A stretch of DNA of 64,000 nucleotides from Rapana venosa (GCA_028751875.1 CM054155.1:16535082-16599081); one strand, 5' to 3'; shown: positions 1-10,488, counted from the first letter of the stretch. The notes: generated from the sequence alone by a model not told the origin. Numbers and translations: made by a program.

Positions 1-115
1 AAGAATGAATAATGAATGAATGAATGAATGAATAAAATTTAAGAATGAAAAATAATAAATGAAAGAAACGCAAGCACAGCACACACGCACACACAGCGCA
101 CACTTGAAGGCCCAA
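1..115. repeat. (AATG)n and CA-rich simple repeat
   Basis: The window opens with about six AATG/TGAA units (to about position 35), followed by AAT-rich sequence and a short CA/CGCA tract. The reverse complement, (TTCA)n after an AT-rich stretch, resembles the (ATTC)n ends of the tail repeats near 17.4 and 17.6 kb. It could be the end of a similar element cut by the window edge. Confidence 0.7.
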
Positions 116-2277
116 ACGACAGTGTGCTGAAAAAGTGTAAAAACCCAATTTCAACATAAAATATAAAGAACCCTTCAACCCCAACCCATTTTCTCTCAAA
201 TTCACACTTATACTGACCAAAAAGGGGAGCGTTGTGCTGTGCATTTGGGGGCCCCCATCGTCGTTATAACCTTTATTTTGTTTGCGTTTGAGCACGAAAA
301 ACCCCTTTTTATTTCCCCCCTTGGCAATGTTTTAGATGACGTCATAAAAAACTATACGCCTTTAAACGTCACCAAAGCGGGTTCACTCTCCCGCCCCAAC
401 CCCCCTTGATAAACTGGATCGTCTTTTGCTTGTGCTTTTGCTGCAGTATCAAAAATGCCCACAAAAAATCTGGTTAAAACGTAAACGCGAAAAAAAAAAT
501 TGACCCGTGAATCGTTTTCAGGTGGGTTGAGTTGAAAGTGGGGAAGAAAGGGGAGCCATCGAAGAGGAAGGGGGGGACACTGGGAAAAACGGTCTGGACC
601 AGGGAAAGGAAGGGTTTTCGGGGAAGGCAGAGCTTTTTAGGGACTTGGGAGACGTCGTAATGGGTGAAGCTTTCGTCAAAGGGGCGGTGGCTGGTGACGT
701 AGCCAGCGTTTTCCCGCTGATCACCACGCTGCACACACACACATTAAATATATTTTATAATATATATTTAAAAATATATTATATATTTTTTAAAAAATAT
801 TTATTTTTTTGTGGTGTTTTTTGTGGGGTTTGTTGTGTTTTTGTGTGTGGTGTGTGTGTGCACTTTGGCACTATAACGATTGAACTAAACCCCCCCCCCC
901 CTTCCTTCCCCTACACCCCCCCCCCCCCCCCTTCAAAAAAGTTACTGTTTAACCTGGGCTGACTTCAGATTCGAGGTTAAACAGTTCTGAAAGATTCAGG
1001 TTTCTTTTTTCAACCCCAAAATTCATGTGCTTTTTTGGGAAAAAAAAATTCTCGTCCGTTTGTATCCCAGGTTGTGGCTTTCGAAAATTTTTGTTTGGCC
1101 TTTTTCCCAAAGAAACCCAATTTAAGTCTGTGTAGTCACCCCTTCTCTTAGATTTAAATGTCCAGTGTCTATGGGCTGGGAGACCTGGCAATTGGGTTGA
1201 TACCGTGACGTAAAACCCTTTTTTTCACTTTAGTATCCCAAAATGTCTCCCTGTGCTAGAAGACTTGGCAATTGTGCCATGGTGTAGCTAAGTTTCTCAA
1301 TGCAGGCCTGTATCCTACGGGTGGCCGCCTTTGTCTTTAAAAGTCCTTTGTAGTTACGGTGGAGTCCCCTTTTCAGGCTTGAGGGGATTTTTTAAGTGTC
1401 CCCAGTCATGTGATAAACCTTTGAGCTTGACAGCTGGTTTACAAAAGGCTGTGGCCTCTTTCTTGAGAATTGCCACTCCAAGCAGTCAAAGATCTCAAGA
1501 TTTTTTCAATCAAGTGTGGACAATTTCCAGATTTACCCCTACCCCTTTCCCTTGATGAGGAAGAACCAGAAACACCCGGGTTTGGGGGAATGGCAGCAGC
1601 CCCTCACCCTCCTGGATCAATCCCCCATCTAGGGAAGTAGCAGAGGCCTTCCCTTTTCTTTCAAAAACAACGTATCTTCAGCGTTTTGAAAACCCTTCAA
1701 AGTAACCACTGGGGAGTTCGAAACTCCTGAAACGGGGCTTTTTTCAAGTTTTTTCTTTTTACGCTTCCTTCTCTTTCTACGTTTCCTTTTCCCCGTAGAA
1801 ACATTTCCAAATAAAACCAACTGACAGAACTGACCCCCAGGGATTTAATTATTCCTAACATACTATTTTTTGTTTAAAATCATTGTCAGTTTACTTTCCC
1901 AGTCCTCTCTTGTTCTTCCTCAAAACCCCCTGAAAGCTTCATCCCTGGGCCCGGAAAAGGGGGCTAAGGGGGCCCCCCCTACCCAATGGCGTAGCTCCTT
2001 TCTCAATTTTTGGGTTTGAAAAGTCTTCAATGAGCCCTTTTTCCCCCACAGGGAATCATGGGGGGGCATCTCCCTTCCATGTGGGTGGCCCCCCTTTTGG
2101 GCCCCCTCAACACATAGAGTAGCAAGCCGACCCTTTTTGGCATTTGGTCCCCACTGTAGAAGGGAGACAAAAGGGGAGTGGGATCCGTGCCTGTTAACCC
2201 AAAAAAGGCCTGAGGACGCTGATATCTTCTCTGGGGTTCGCTTTCCTCCGCGGTGTCAGCGCACTCTCTGCGAGCCC
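116..2277. other. unassigned non-coding sequence
   Basis: I recognise no gene here. Open frames are short and lack family motifs. Homopolymer runs (C9-C14 near 890-930, A8-A9, T8) suggest an unpolished consensus. A short AT tract followed by GT-rich sequence lies at 738-862. A palindromic TGACGTCA (CRE-type) octamer lies at 337-344, and a TGACGTAG half-site beside a GGGGCGG box lies near 680-700. These are not enough to call a promoter. Confidence 0.5.
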
Positions 2278-2777
2278 NNNNNNNNNNNNNNNNNNNNNNN
2301 NNNNNNNNNNNNNNNNNNNNNNNNNNNNNNNNNNNNNNNNNNNNNNNNNNNNNNNNNNNNNNNNNNNNNNNNNNNNNNNNNNNNNNNNNNNNNNNNNNNN
2401 NNNNNNNNNNNNNNNNNNNNNNNNNNNNNNNNNNNNNNNNNNNNNNNNNNNNNNNNNNNNNNNNNNNNNNNNNNNNNNNNNNNNNNNNNNNNNNNNNNNN
2501 NNNNNNNNNNNNNNNNNNNNNNNNNNNNNNNNNNNNNNNNNNNNNNNNNNNNNNNNNNNNNNNNNNNNNNNNNNNNNNNNNNNNNNNNNNNNNNNNNNNN
2601 NNNNNNNNNNNNNNNNNNNNNNNNNNNNNNNNNNNNNNNNNNNNNNNNNNNNNNNNNNNNNNNNNNNNNNNNNNNNNNNNNNNNNNNNNNNNNNNNNNNN
2701 NNNNNNNNNNNNNNNNNNNNNNNNNNNNNNNNNNNNNNNNNNNNNNNNNNNNNNNNNNNNNNNNNNNNNNNNNNNNN
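2278..2777. other. assembly gap, 500 N
   Basis: Exactly 500 N. Fixed-length gaps of this size are normally inserted by scaffolding software and do not measure true distance. Open frames reported across it are meaningless. Confidence 0.99.
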
Positions 2778-3036
2778 CTTTGGTTTTAAAGCCTTGAAAA
2801 TATCCCCAGCAATCGCAAGGGGGGTTTTTGTTTATAATGTTTGTGTGCTTTCTTTAAAGCCAGTGATCACGGATTTTGGGGGAAAGTTGTATTGTTGCCC
2901 CTGAACAGAGTTTGGGGATTGGTTAAAACCCTGGTGCTGAAGCGGTTTCTGTTTTTACAAATCATGTGGTCTTTTTGTTTGTTACTTCACATTTGTTGTT
3001 TTCCCGTTTATAAAATAATCGAACGCTGTAAAATTC

Positions 3037-3310
3037 TTTTATATATATATTTATATATTTTATATTATATAATTATATTATATATATATATTTATAAAAT
3101 TATTTATAAATTTTTTATATTATATTAAACACACCACTTACATACTACATACATATTTAAATCGCCTCAAAACCCTTATTCCTACCTAACTTCCCCCCCA
3201 TACCCGTCTCTACTTTTACGCTTTTCTTCATCCCCTAGTGTGTTGCGGTTGTGGTGTGTGTTTGTGTGTGTTGTGGTGTGTGTGTTTTGTGTGGTGTGTG
3301 TGTGTGTACA
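3037..3310. repeat. (TA)n then (GT)n microsatellites
   Basis: An AT/TA tract covers about 3037-3128 and an interrupted GT/GTT tract covers 3238-3308, separated by about 110 bases of C-rich sequence without recognisable content. Confidence 0.85.
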
Positions 3311-3378
3311 TAACGTGCAAAAAATTTGAAATATGTTTTTTTATTTTTTGAGGAAAAGTCGTGCGCGTAAATGTTTTT

Positions 3379-3517
3379 GAGTGCAAGCGCTTCGATTTGT
3401 TTTGTTTTACAAGTTTTGGCGCTATATAAATTCCTTATATTTATATATATATTTATATATATATATATTATATATATAAAATATATATATTATATATATA
3501 TATATATTTATATATAA
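3379..3517 (+). mobile_element. 3' end of an L2/CR1-type LINE followed by (TA)n
   Basis: The segment reads GAGTGCAAGCGCTTCGATTT, then a T-rich stretch, ACAAG and GCGCTATATAAATT before running into a TA microsatellite. Its reverse complement is nearly identical to 53633-53690, which lies downstream of a recognisable RT relic. A third, more diverged copy is at 48202-48275. AAGCGC...GCGCTATATAAAT ends are known for the 3' tails of L2/CR1-group LINEs and the SINEs that borrow them. The element is 5'-truncated to its tail here, and the link to the RT relic is inferred from position. Confidence 0.6.
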
Positions 3518-3559
3518 TGAAGAAAGGGGAAAGTCAAGGGAGAGAGTTTTGCAATGAAC

Positions 3560-4990
3560 AAGGTTTTTTTTTTCTTTCTCTCTCTCCTTTTTATTTCTGT
3601 CTGTCTTTCTTTTTCTTTTTGCATTTTTCTTCTTCTTCTTTTCTTCTTTTCTCTTTTCTTCTTCTTCTTCTTCTTCTTCTTCTTTTCTTTTCTTCTTTTT
3701 TCTTCTTTTTCTTCTTCTTTGCATTCTTTTCTTCTTTTCCTTCTTCTTCTTTCATTTCTTGCATTCTTCTTTTCTTTCATTCTTTTCTTTTTGCTTTTTC
3801 CCCTTCTTTTTGCATTCTTTTTTTTTCATTGTTCTTCTTTGATTTTTTTTTTTTTTGATTCTTTTTTTCTTGCATTCGTCCTCTTTTTTGCTTCTTTCGT
3901 TTTACTTTTCTTTTTGTGCTTATTCTTCTTCTTTGCTTTTTTTCCCTTCTTAGTATTCTTGTCGTTCTTTGCATTCTTTTTGCTTTGTTCTTTTTTGCAT
4001 TTCTTCTTTGATTCTTATTTTTCTTGCATCTTCTTCTTCTTTACATTCTTTTTTCTTTGCATTCTTCTTCCTCACTTACTTTGGCAGTATTCTTTTCGTT
4101 TTCTTCTTAAATCTATTAAAATTCTTCTTCTCTATATTTCCTTCGCTTTTTTTCGTCACATTCTTTTTTGTATTTTCTGTTTGCATTTTTTTCCTTCCCC
4201 GCACTTTCTTCTTTTTTGCACTTTCCTTTTCTTGCACTTTTTCTGTTTTGATTTTTTTCTTCGCATTCTTTCTTTGCATTCTTAATTTTGCTTCTTTTTT
4301 CGCATTTCTTCTTCGCATTCTTTCTTTGCATTTTTTTTCTTCGCTTTATTTTTTCCTCTTTGCATTATTCTTCTTGATTGTTCTTTACATTTTTTGCTTT
4401 TCTTCTTCTTTGCATTCTTGTCTTCTTTTGCAATGCTTCTTCTTCTTTAAATTCTCCTTTTCTTTTCGCATTTTTCGTCTTTCTCTTCTTCTTCTTTTTC
4501 TTTTTCTTCTTCTTGTTTTCTTTGAAATTCTTCTTCTTTTTGCAATTCTTCTTCTATGCAATTCTTCTTTTTATGCAATTCTTCTTTTTTGGAAAGTCTT
4601 CTTCTTCTTTGCAATTCTTCTTTCTTCTATGCATTCTTCTTCTTTGCAGTCTTCTTCTTCTTGCAATTTCTTCTTCTAGCAATTCTTTTCTTCTTGCAAT
4701 TCTTCTTCTTTGCGTCTTCTTTTCTTTGGCATTCTTCTTCGCATTCGTTACTTCTTTGCATTCTTTTTCTACTTTGCGTTATTCCTTCTTCTTTGCATTT
4801 TTCTTCTCTTTGATTTCTTCTTCTTTGCATTCTTTCTTCTGTTTTAATTTTCTTTTCCTTTTTGCTTTTTGAATTTTTCTTCAATTCTTTTCGACTTTAA
4901 ATCCTTCCTCTTCATATTCTTTTTTCTTTTTCGCATTCTTCTTCTTTTTCTTTTTCTTCTTCTTTGCATACTTATTGTTCTTTTTCTTTA
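3560..4990. repeat. 1.4-kb TTC / TTTGCATTC satellite
   Basis: About 1.4 kb is almost pure pyrimidine on the plus strand. The base unit is TTC/CTT, interrupted at irregular intervals of roughly 20-40 bases by TTTGCATTC, so GCA is the main place where purines appear. Long phenylalanine/leucine/serine-rich frames (plus) and lysine/glutamate/arginine-rich frames (minus) are composition artefacts, not genes. The array may derive from expansion of a (GAA)n SINE or LINE tail; that is inference. Copy number cannot be trusted because long homopolymer and triplet runs assemble poorly. Confidence 0.85.
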
Positions 4991-5017
4991 TTAATAAGTC
5001 ATCTACTCTAACAGATT

Positions 5018-5457
5018 TTGACGACAATTAAGCAAATATTCTTCCCCTCCCAGCCAAATGTTGATACAATAAAGGTAGTCTCATGTATAAAGATACTCCT
5101 GCAATGCTTCTACTTTTCTCTTGAAATCATCTCCTTTTTAAGATTTTCGACGCTTCACACATTTTTAAACATTCCTTTCACAACAATTAATCTTTGTAAA
5201 ATCTAGGCCTTATCCCATTCTGGATGATGGCTGGGATCATTATTCCGAGTTTTAAAATTTTGATTCTACTTTAAAAAGATGTACATTCAGTTTTTTTTTA
5301 ATTACTTCCATGTATCTTTCCGTTTTGGGAATCTTTTCTCTAAAGTTTGTATTGAACCTTGGTTATCATCACTTTCTTTCGTCATCCAGTCTGTTCTTTT
5401 GTTTCTGCCAAATGTCATCTTTGGGCTTTTGTCATCATCTCCGTCATTTGGTGGTTG
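5018..5457. other. unassigned AT-rich spacer
   Basis: The sequence looks well resolved. No gene, SINE or LINE motif was recognised between the satellite and the trinucleotide mosaic. Confidence 0.5.
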
Positions 5458-5663
5458 GTAGTAGTAGTAGTTGTTGTAGTAGTAGTTAGTATTTAGTAGT
5501 AGTAGTAGTAGTGTAGTAGTAGGAGGAGGAGGAGGAGGAGGAGGAGGGAGGAGGAGTCGAAGCTCGTCCTCGTTGTCGTCGTCGTCTCGTCGTCACGTCG
5601 TCCGTCGTCTAGTTTGATAGTAGTAGTAGTAGTAGTGAGTTGGAGTGTAGTAGTAGAAATATT

Positions 5664-5714
<51 letters not shown>

Positions 5715-5765
5715 AGTAGTAGTAGTAGAGTAGTAGTAGTATCATTATCAATATCATTATCATTA
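5458..5765. repeat. compound trinucleotide mosaic (TAG/GGA/CGT/TAG/ATC)
   Basis: Consecutive blocks of different trinucleotides: (GTA)n, (GGA)n at about 5520-5555, (CGT)n at about 5562-5610, a long (TAG)n at about 5620-5740, then (ATC/ATT)n. All are three-base units with clean boundaries. A minus-strand frame of Tyr and Thr runs is a product of the repeat. Confidence 0.9.
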
Positions 5766-5900
5766 TTTGTCTTATTGCTATTCTTATTATGATTACAATT
5801 ATGGACATGATTTTAGAGGGTTTGATGCTCTTTAGAAATTATGTTAATATTATTTGCAAACTAAAAAATTTTTGTTTGGTTATTATTTGCAAAGTGTTTA

Positions 5901-5998
5901 CTCTCTCTCTCTTCTCTCTCCCTCTCTCTCTCTCTCTCTCTTCTCTCTCTTCTCTCCTCTCTCTCTTCTCTTCTCTCTCTCCCCCTTTTCTCTCTCTC
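5901..5998. repeat. (CT)n microsatellite
   Basis: An interrupted CT tract of about 98 bases that ends directly against the CGTCT hairpin element. Confidence 0.9.
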
Positions 5999-6057
5999 GT
6001 CTAATTATCACTAAATTGGGAACAGACTTTAAACATACGGCAACAACAACAACAAGG
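5998..6057 (+). mobile_element. LINE 3'-terminal hairpin + (CAA)n tail
   Basis: CGTCT opens the segment and AGACT closes it 31 nt later, with TATCACTAAAT in the middle. It is followed by TTAAAC and a short (CAA)n tail. The same layout occurs at 25441-25469, 25635-25663 and 53327-53355. Here the outer stem is imperfect (CGTCT/AGACT) and two bases longer. I interpret it as the 3' terminus of the LINE family whose C-terminal coding relic lies at 24.96-25.36 kb. Confidence 0.5.
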
Positions 6058-6171
6058 GACAACAATCACATATTCTTGCGAATCGCTAAAAAAACAGACT
6101 ACATGGTACATTGGAGTTTGACTTGCTTCTCAACTTTAACATAGCCGCTTGATGGGGTTTATCCCATAGCG

Positions 6172-6230
6172 TGTATTGCCTTGTTAGTGCCTGCTATTGC
6201 CTGTTATTGCCTGCATTGTTGTATTGCCTC
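6172..6230. repeat. short minisatellite, unit about TATTGCCTGT
   Basis: Five to six imperfect copies of a roughly 10-base unit containing ATTGCCT. Too short to assign to a mobile family. Confidence 0.65.
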
Positions 6231-6232
6231 CA

Positions 6233-6660
6233 TTTTCCTGTAATGACCCCATTTGGCAGGAAGCGGACTGTTCCGTAGGGCTAATCATCTTGATTGCTTT
6301 TGGCATTATCGACCCAAAATAACCAGGGCAGTCCCGTGCTTGTCATGTCTATTTAATTGCAAAATGTTGCAAGCGACTATGGTCTGTTTGCCAGCGGCAA
6401 AAGCTGACATTTCATTTTCTTTCATCACGAAAAGATCAACGGTTATGAGTAAAACAGTAAAACAAGGGGAGATTTTAGCAGAGGATGTGTCTAGTGTTTC
6501 AGACATAGGACCTGACCCAATTTTGACGAGGTGGGGTTTGGGTGATGTATACGTTAAACTTTTGGGGGAATTTTTTTTTTTTGCCATTTGGGTTTTGAAG
6601 TCAGTTCCCACTTTTACTTCTCTTCAGGTATTTTTTTATTTTATTTTAATTTAATTTACT
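6233..6660. other. unassigned spacer
   Basis: An open plus frame of 133 codons exists (6253-6654), but the protein has no recognised motif and ends in a poly-Phe stretch from a T12 run. Not called as a gene. Confidence 0.4.
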
Positions 6661-6765
6661 TTTATTTTATTAACCACGTAAGTCACGGCATATTTCTCTG
6701 CGTGAAATTCGGGCTGGTCTCCCCGGGGTGAGCGCGTCAAGTCATGTCAAGTCATTTTTTCCATT
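6660..6765 (+). mobile_element. palindrome-bearing short repeat (family W), partial
   Basis: A T/A-rich (TTTA-like) lead is followed by AAGTCACGGCATATTTCTCT, GCGTGAAATTCGGGCTG, a CCCCGGGG core and GCGCGTC. The same order is found at 28262-28400 (minus) and 42596-42690 (plus). Here it is truncated before the GCCACAAGAGCAGCGCCACC segment and is followed by AAGTCATGTCAAGTCA. The family name is mine. Confidence 0.6.
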
Positions 6766-6898
6766 TGCTTTTTTTCTAGGAACAAATTAAAAAAAACTTG
6801 ATCAATAGTATCAAACAACATTATTACCATAACCAATAATAATAAACTAACCCCAAAAGAAAAAAAAGAAACAAAGAAAAAAAACAAAGAAAACACAA

Positions 6899-7027
6899 CT
6901 CACACACACACACACACAACACACAACAAACCCCACACCACACACACACACACACACCACACACACACACACACACACAACACCACACCACCACACACAC
7001 ACACACACACCACACACATACACACCT
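6899..7027. repeat. (CA)n microsatellite
   Basis: An interrupted CA tract of about 130 bases. Cys/Val-rich minus frames over it are artefacts. A TTG/G-run stretch follows at about 7180-7225. Confidence 0.9.
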
Positions 7028-7349
7028 CACGCAGCAAAAACAAAAACAACAAACAAAAAAACTCATCAGCAACAACAACAAAAGCAGCACCACCCATTTT
7101 TTCCCTGGTCTTTTAGATGGTAAAAAAAATCCCAGATCCCGTATGGAAACACAAGTATTAATTCTATACACTCCATGTTGTTGTGGGGGGTGGGGGGGGG
7201 GGGGGGGTTGTTGTTGTTTTTGTTATATTGTTGGTACAGCTCTGAGGCGCCAATTGTAAGATATATTGTTCTATGCGAATCGTTCACCACCAGTGAGGTA
7301 GCCTAGCCGCATTGCGACGTCAGGGAGGCTACCTAAACCTCCGGCGCTT

Positions 7350-7582
7350 AGTGGCCTACTCTTCCCAAAGGCGGAAGGGGGGGTTAAAGTGTACCTAAGA
7401 TGTTTTGCGTGGGATATCACATAGGTAAGCACTTTATAGTCATCCGAAGGACTTTCCGGGAATTGAATGGGTACTACGGGGTACGGGGGGTGGATCCCGT
7501 CGAACGGATGTCCCGATAGAGGCTTAAACCCGGACCGTCAGATCACGAGCGCGACGGTCTAACCACTAACCTATCCTCCCCC
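7350..7582 (-). mobile_element. tRNA-derived SINE (family A), head and partial body
   Basis: On the plus strand the body motif GGCCTACTCTTCC is followed by GTCATCCGAAGGACT and a segment that, read on the minus strand, is tRNA-like. GGTTAGTGGTTAGA fits a pol III box A and GGTTTAAGCC a slightly decayed box B, about 45 bases apart. Family members at 26.1, 29.7, 33.7 and 36.3 kb share the body. The A-rich tail is not visible in this copy. Confidence 0.6.
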
Positions 7583-7734
7583 TGTATACTGGTTAAGATC
7601 ACATCTATCTTTTCCTGAAAGAGTAGCAAAGCTGTGGTACAGCTGATCTGATAGCAGCATACCCAGCATGCACTCTTTAATCTGAGGAGGGATAGACCCG
7701 TCAGGTTATGTCTGTCAAAAATTAATTCCTGAAA

Positions 7735-8050
7735 GAGGATGCTATAGCCGAGTGGTTTTTTGACCGTTTGACTTCAATTTCATGGGTCTATGAAGTCGTA
7801 GGTTGAATCCAGCGGCGACTTGTGAATTTGTTGTGGGATCTTCAACGATCTCCCGCGACAAGTTCAAGTGCAGATCTTCGGTGTTTTCATTTCTTTCGTG
7901 TGGATACACATGCAGGAGATCAATTATGCACGTTTAAAAATCCCGTAATTCGTGTCAGCGTTCGGTGGGTTACGGAGGCCCTGAACATACCAAGCAAAAC
8001 TCCCCAAAGTCGGAATGCAGCTACCTTCGTGGTTGGGGGGAAAAAAAAAA
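7735..8050 (+). mobile_element. tRNA-derived SINE with conserved central domain
   Basis: The head begins near GAGGATGCTATAGCCGAGTG. TAGCCGAGTGG is a good pol III box A and GGTTGAATCC (about 7801-7810) a one-base-deleted box B. The layout resembles a Ser/Leu-type tRNA with a long variable arm. The body contains GATACACATGCAGGAGATCA, then ATCCCGTAATTCGTGTCAG, GTTCGGTGGGTTACGGA and AACATACCAAGCA. These are segments I recall from mollusc SINEs with a shared central domain; the subfamily is not certain. It ends at a G6/A11 run. Confidence 0.65.
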
Positions 8051-8277
8051 AAGGGTGTAATACGGCAAAATATCAGAAGTAGTTAACCTCGAGTTCTAGG
8101 CCAGAAATGAAAACAAAAAATCCCTGAGAGTTTCGGGGCAGTGCTCCATTAACATCTTGAAGATTAGCTACTTAGACGTCTATGAGTGTGTCTGTCTTTA
8201 GGTGAAACGTGTTGGAAGATGACGTGAAAACGTGTTAATAATGGAAAAAAAACTATCCCCAGTGAATGACTGAATAG

Positions 8278-8440
8278 TGAAGTCAAGTCAAGTCAAATTT
8301 ACTTCAATCCTCCCCATGAAGGGCAATTACAATACTGACAGGCAGATTGATATGAATCCTAATCTCGAAAAACACAGGAAAGCTACAACCAGCAAATGAC
8401 CCAGTAGACAAACATGGACGTGATTCATTCTGTTATCCTT
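8278..8440. repeat. (AAGTC)n-headed repeat fragment
   Basis: Three to four AAGTC units are followed by AAATTTACTTCAATCCTCCCC. Similar short AAGTC arrays occur at about 6739-6755, 25803-25831 and, minimally, 52528-52540. They probably mark the terminus of one interspersed repeat, but the rest of the element was not identified. Confidence 0.45.
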
Positions 8441-8590
8441 TACATGTGTCATTCTTTGCTCTAAACCTAAGTTCCTCTGTTTCTAAGTATTTGGAAATGG
8501 CAATGGAATTAAAATGGGAGCATATGATGAGTAACTCTACAAAAAAAATTGTGTGGGGCATTTCCCAGTTTAACATTCGAGTGGGGGTGG

Positions 8591-8609
8591 GTGGGGGGGG
8601 GGGGGGGGT
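8591..8609. repeat. poly-G tract
   Basis: G-rich run interrupted only by single T bases, immediately before the LINE 3' fragment. Confidence 0.8.
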
Positions 8610-8625
8610 GACACACAGAATACAC

Positions 8626-8875
8626 ACTCTTACTCATCACATCCTCGTTCCTTCTCCCCTATGTGCCTGTGTTAAAGAAAACCAGACTGGCGAGCACACC
8701 CTTCAAAGATGCACGCTATACAGCGACCTGAGGAAGATTGTGTGGCTGACGGAGATAACCCTGCAAACCAAGCTGTACGGCCCACGAGAGGAGCTGGAAT
8801 AAGTGCAGGCCATTATTTTTCCCAAACACGTCTGACGGTGTAAAAAGCGAACGAGAGAAGAAGACTCGTCACATC
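8626..8875 (+). mobile_element. LINE ORF2 C-terminal fragment with CxC-H-C motif
   Basis: About 56 codons (8632-8799) remain open and end at a natural stop. They include CxC-x8-H-x4-C (CACVKENQTGEHTLQRC), followed by LYSDLRKIVW and KLYGPREELE. This cysteine/histidine pattern after the RT (and often RNase H) region is typical of C-termini of I/jockey-group LINEs in invertebrates. The 3' flank has TCTGACGGTGTAAAAAGCGA and GAGAGAAGAAGA, consistent with a short UTR. Everything upstream of this C-terminus is missing, so it is a 5'-truncated copy. Clade assignment is tentative. Confidence 0.7.
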
Positions 8876-9330
8876 TAGTCAAGACTGTAAGTAAAAACAA
8901 AAAGTAACTGTGAAGATACCCAGCAGTGTTCACTTCTATAAGAAAATCAAAACTAATTTCAGCTGGAGTGCGTTTAAAGGGGGGCATACCAGAAAGGGCT
9001 GTCTCCTCCATAGGAATTATGTAAGAAATAGCTCATTGTGGCCGGCTGCCCTTGAATCCACGTTGCTAATGTATAACTGCTGAGCACAAAAATAAGCATC
9101 TGATACATTCACGACATGACATGACTGTGATCTGCTTGTGCTCTTATATAATGGCATACAATGAACCCCGTCTTCTTTTCTGTTTGGCTTCACACACTAA
9201 AGACTAGCTCACCAAGCTGCTCTGTCTATCTATGGTGGATGAGTTCCAAAGTCAAGGTTTGTACAAACGGTTTCCCTGTCCATTCTGCAATGCTGTCAGT
9301 TCACAGACTTTTAAGGGGATGATACAATGT
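8876..9330. other. unassigned clean sequence
   Basis: No frame with recognisable protein motifs on either strand and no repeat family was recognised. Confidence 0.5.
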
Positions 9331-9630
9331 AAGGATGGGATAACTAAGTGGTCAGAGCGCTCGCTAATCCCGAAGCTTAAGGTTAAGCAGCGATGACTTT
9401 GGTTATCTCTTGGACAGGTGACCGTCCGTGCGCCATGGCTTCAGTACAGTCTCCCAGTTCACCCAGGTGTAAATAGGTACCTGCCCACTTTAAGACAAGG
9501 AAGGTGAAGCAGCGAGGAGGGGAGACAGACGCCACCCTCAAAAAGCCTGGTCCCTGGAGAAGCTGAGGTTCCTGACACCTCGTTCCCCAATGACCATAGA
9601 TTATGGAACACCTTTACCTTTACTTTACAT
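9331..9630 (+). mobile_element. 5S rRNA-like SINE
   Basis: The head reads ATAACTAAGTGGTCAGAGCG, CCGAAGCTTAAGG, TTAAGCAGCG, then TGGTTATCTCTTGGACAGGT and GACCGTC. GAAGCTAAGCAG and TGGTTAGTACTTGGATGGGT are the internal-promoter segments of 5S rRNA, so this is probably a 5S-derived (SINE3-like) or tRNA/5S hybrid SINE. A body segment CCCAGTTCACCCAGGTGTAA and TAGGTACCTG follows. The copy ends in a (CTTTAC)n-like tail at about 9610-9628. The 5S likeness is by eye and the tRNA-like start is ambiguous. Confidence 0.6.
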
Positions 9631-10066
9631 TACAAGGGTTGAAGTCAATACGATTTTTGCACATATGTTAGAAAACACATTTTTCTTGTGAACGGATAAT
9701 GAGTGACTTCAAGAAAGACATCAGCAACCATTTTGCTGTCCTCTCGTCGACTATCTCTGTGTGACAAGCAAGTATAGACGTTACGTTCTCAGTATTAGAC
9801 CTGTGACATACAATGAGGTATGACAGACTTCTCGTCAGAAACAAAAGTCTTGATGATCAAAGGTGGATATGATAAAAATCTGATAGACAATAGACACAAG
9901 GTGTCCAATAAAATTAACTTATCTTAGTTCCTTAAGCAGACATTAGGGCATTACACTGGATTTTGTCAGACAATGTATCCTTAGGTAATTCAACTTGATA
10001 GAATCTATTCTCGAGAAATACTTGGAAAACTTGAAAAAAATGATCGGACCCAAAAATGATGCAGTG
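9631..10066. other. unassigned clean sequence
   Basis: AT-rich, well-resolved sequence without recognised coding or repeat content. Confidence 0.5.
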
Positions 10067-10067
10067 T

Positions 10068-10109
<42 letters not shown>

Positions 10110-10208
10110 CTAGTCAGTTCTGATGATTATGAAGATGACCATGAGGATACTGATCCCAACGACGACTAAGACACCGATGGTGATGATGATGATGATGATG
10201 ATGATGAT
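10068..10208. repeat. (GAT)n / (ATG)n microsatellites
   Basis: Two pure trinucleotide tracts (about 10068-10109 and 10178-10208) are separated by GAT-rich imperfect sequence. Confidence 0.9.
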
Positions 10209-10267
10209 ACCTGGACACCATTTGTGTGGAATTTTACTGAAAATTTAATGTATATGTCGACACAAGA

Positions 10268-10268
<1 letters not shown>

Positions 10269-10298
<30 letters not shown>

Positions 10299-10313
10299 CT
10301 CTCTTCTCTCTCT

Positions 10314-10347
<34 letters not shown>
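10269..10347. repeat. (CT)n microsatellite
   Basis: CT tract of about 80 bases with TTCTC interruptions. Confidence 0.9.
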
Positions 10348-10349
<2 letters not shown>

Positions 10350-10419
10350 ATAAAAATCCACAATTGATCTGTTTGGAAACAAAGTAAATATATCCTCCCT
10401 TGCATTATACCAAATTTTT

Positions 10420-10427
10420 CTCTCTCT

Positions 10428-10488
<61 letters not shown>

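Noticed and set aside
2137..2904. 255-codon plus frame crossing the first gap
   Set aside because: Two thirds of it is N; only short unrelated ends are real sequence.
3554..4872. Long Phe/Leu/Ser-rich frames, possibly membrane proteins
   Set aside because: They are translations of the TTC/TTTGCA satellite in all three frames.
6253..6654. 133-codon plus frame in fairly clean sequence
   Set aside because: No recognisable domain or splice context, and it ends in a poly-Phe T-run.
7735..7815. Functional Ser/Leu tRNA gene
   Set aside because: Box B has lost a base, acceptor and anticodon arms do not pair convincingly, and a SINE body follows without a T-run terminator.
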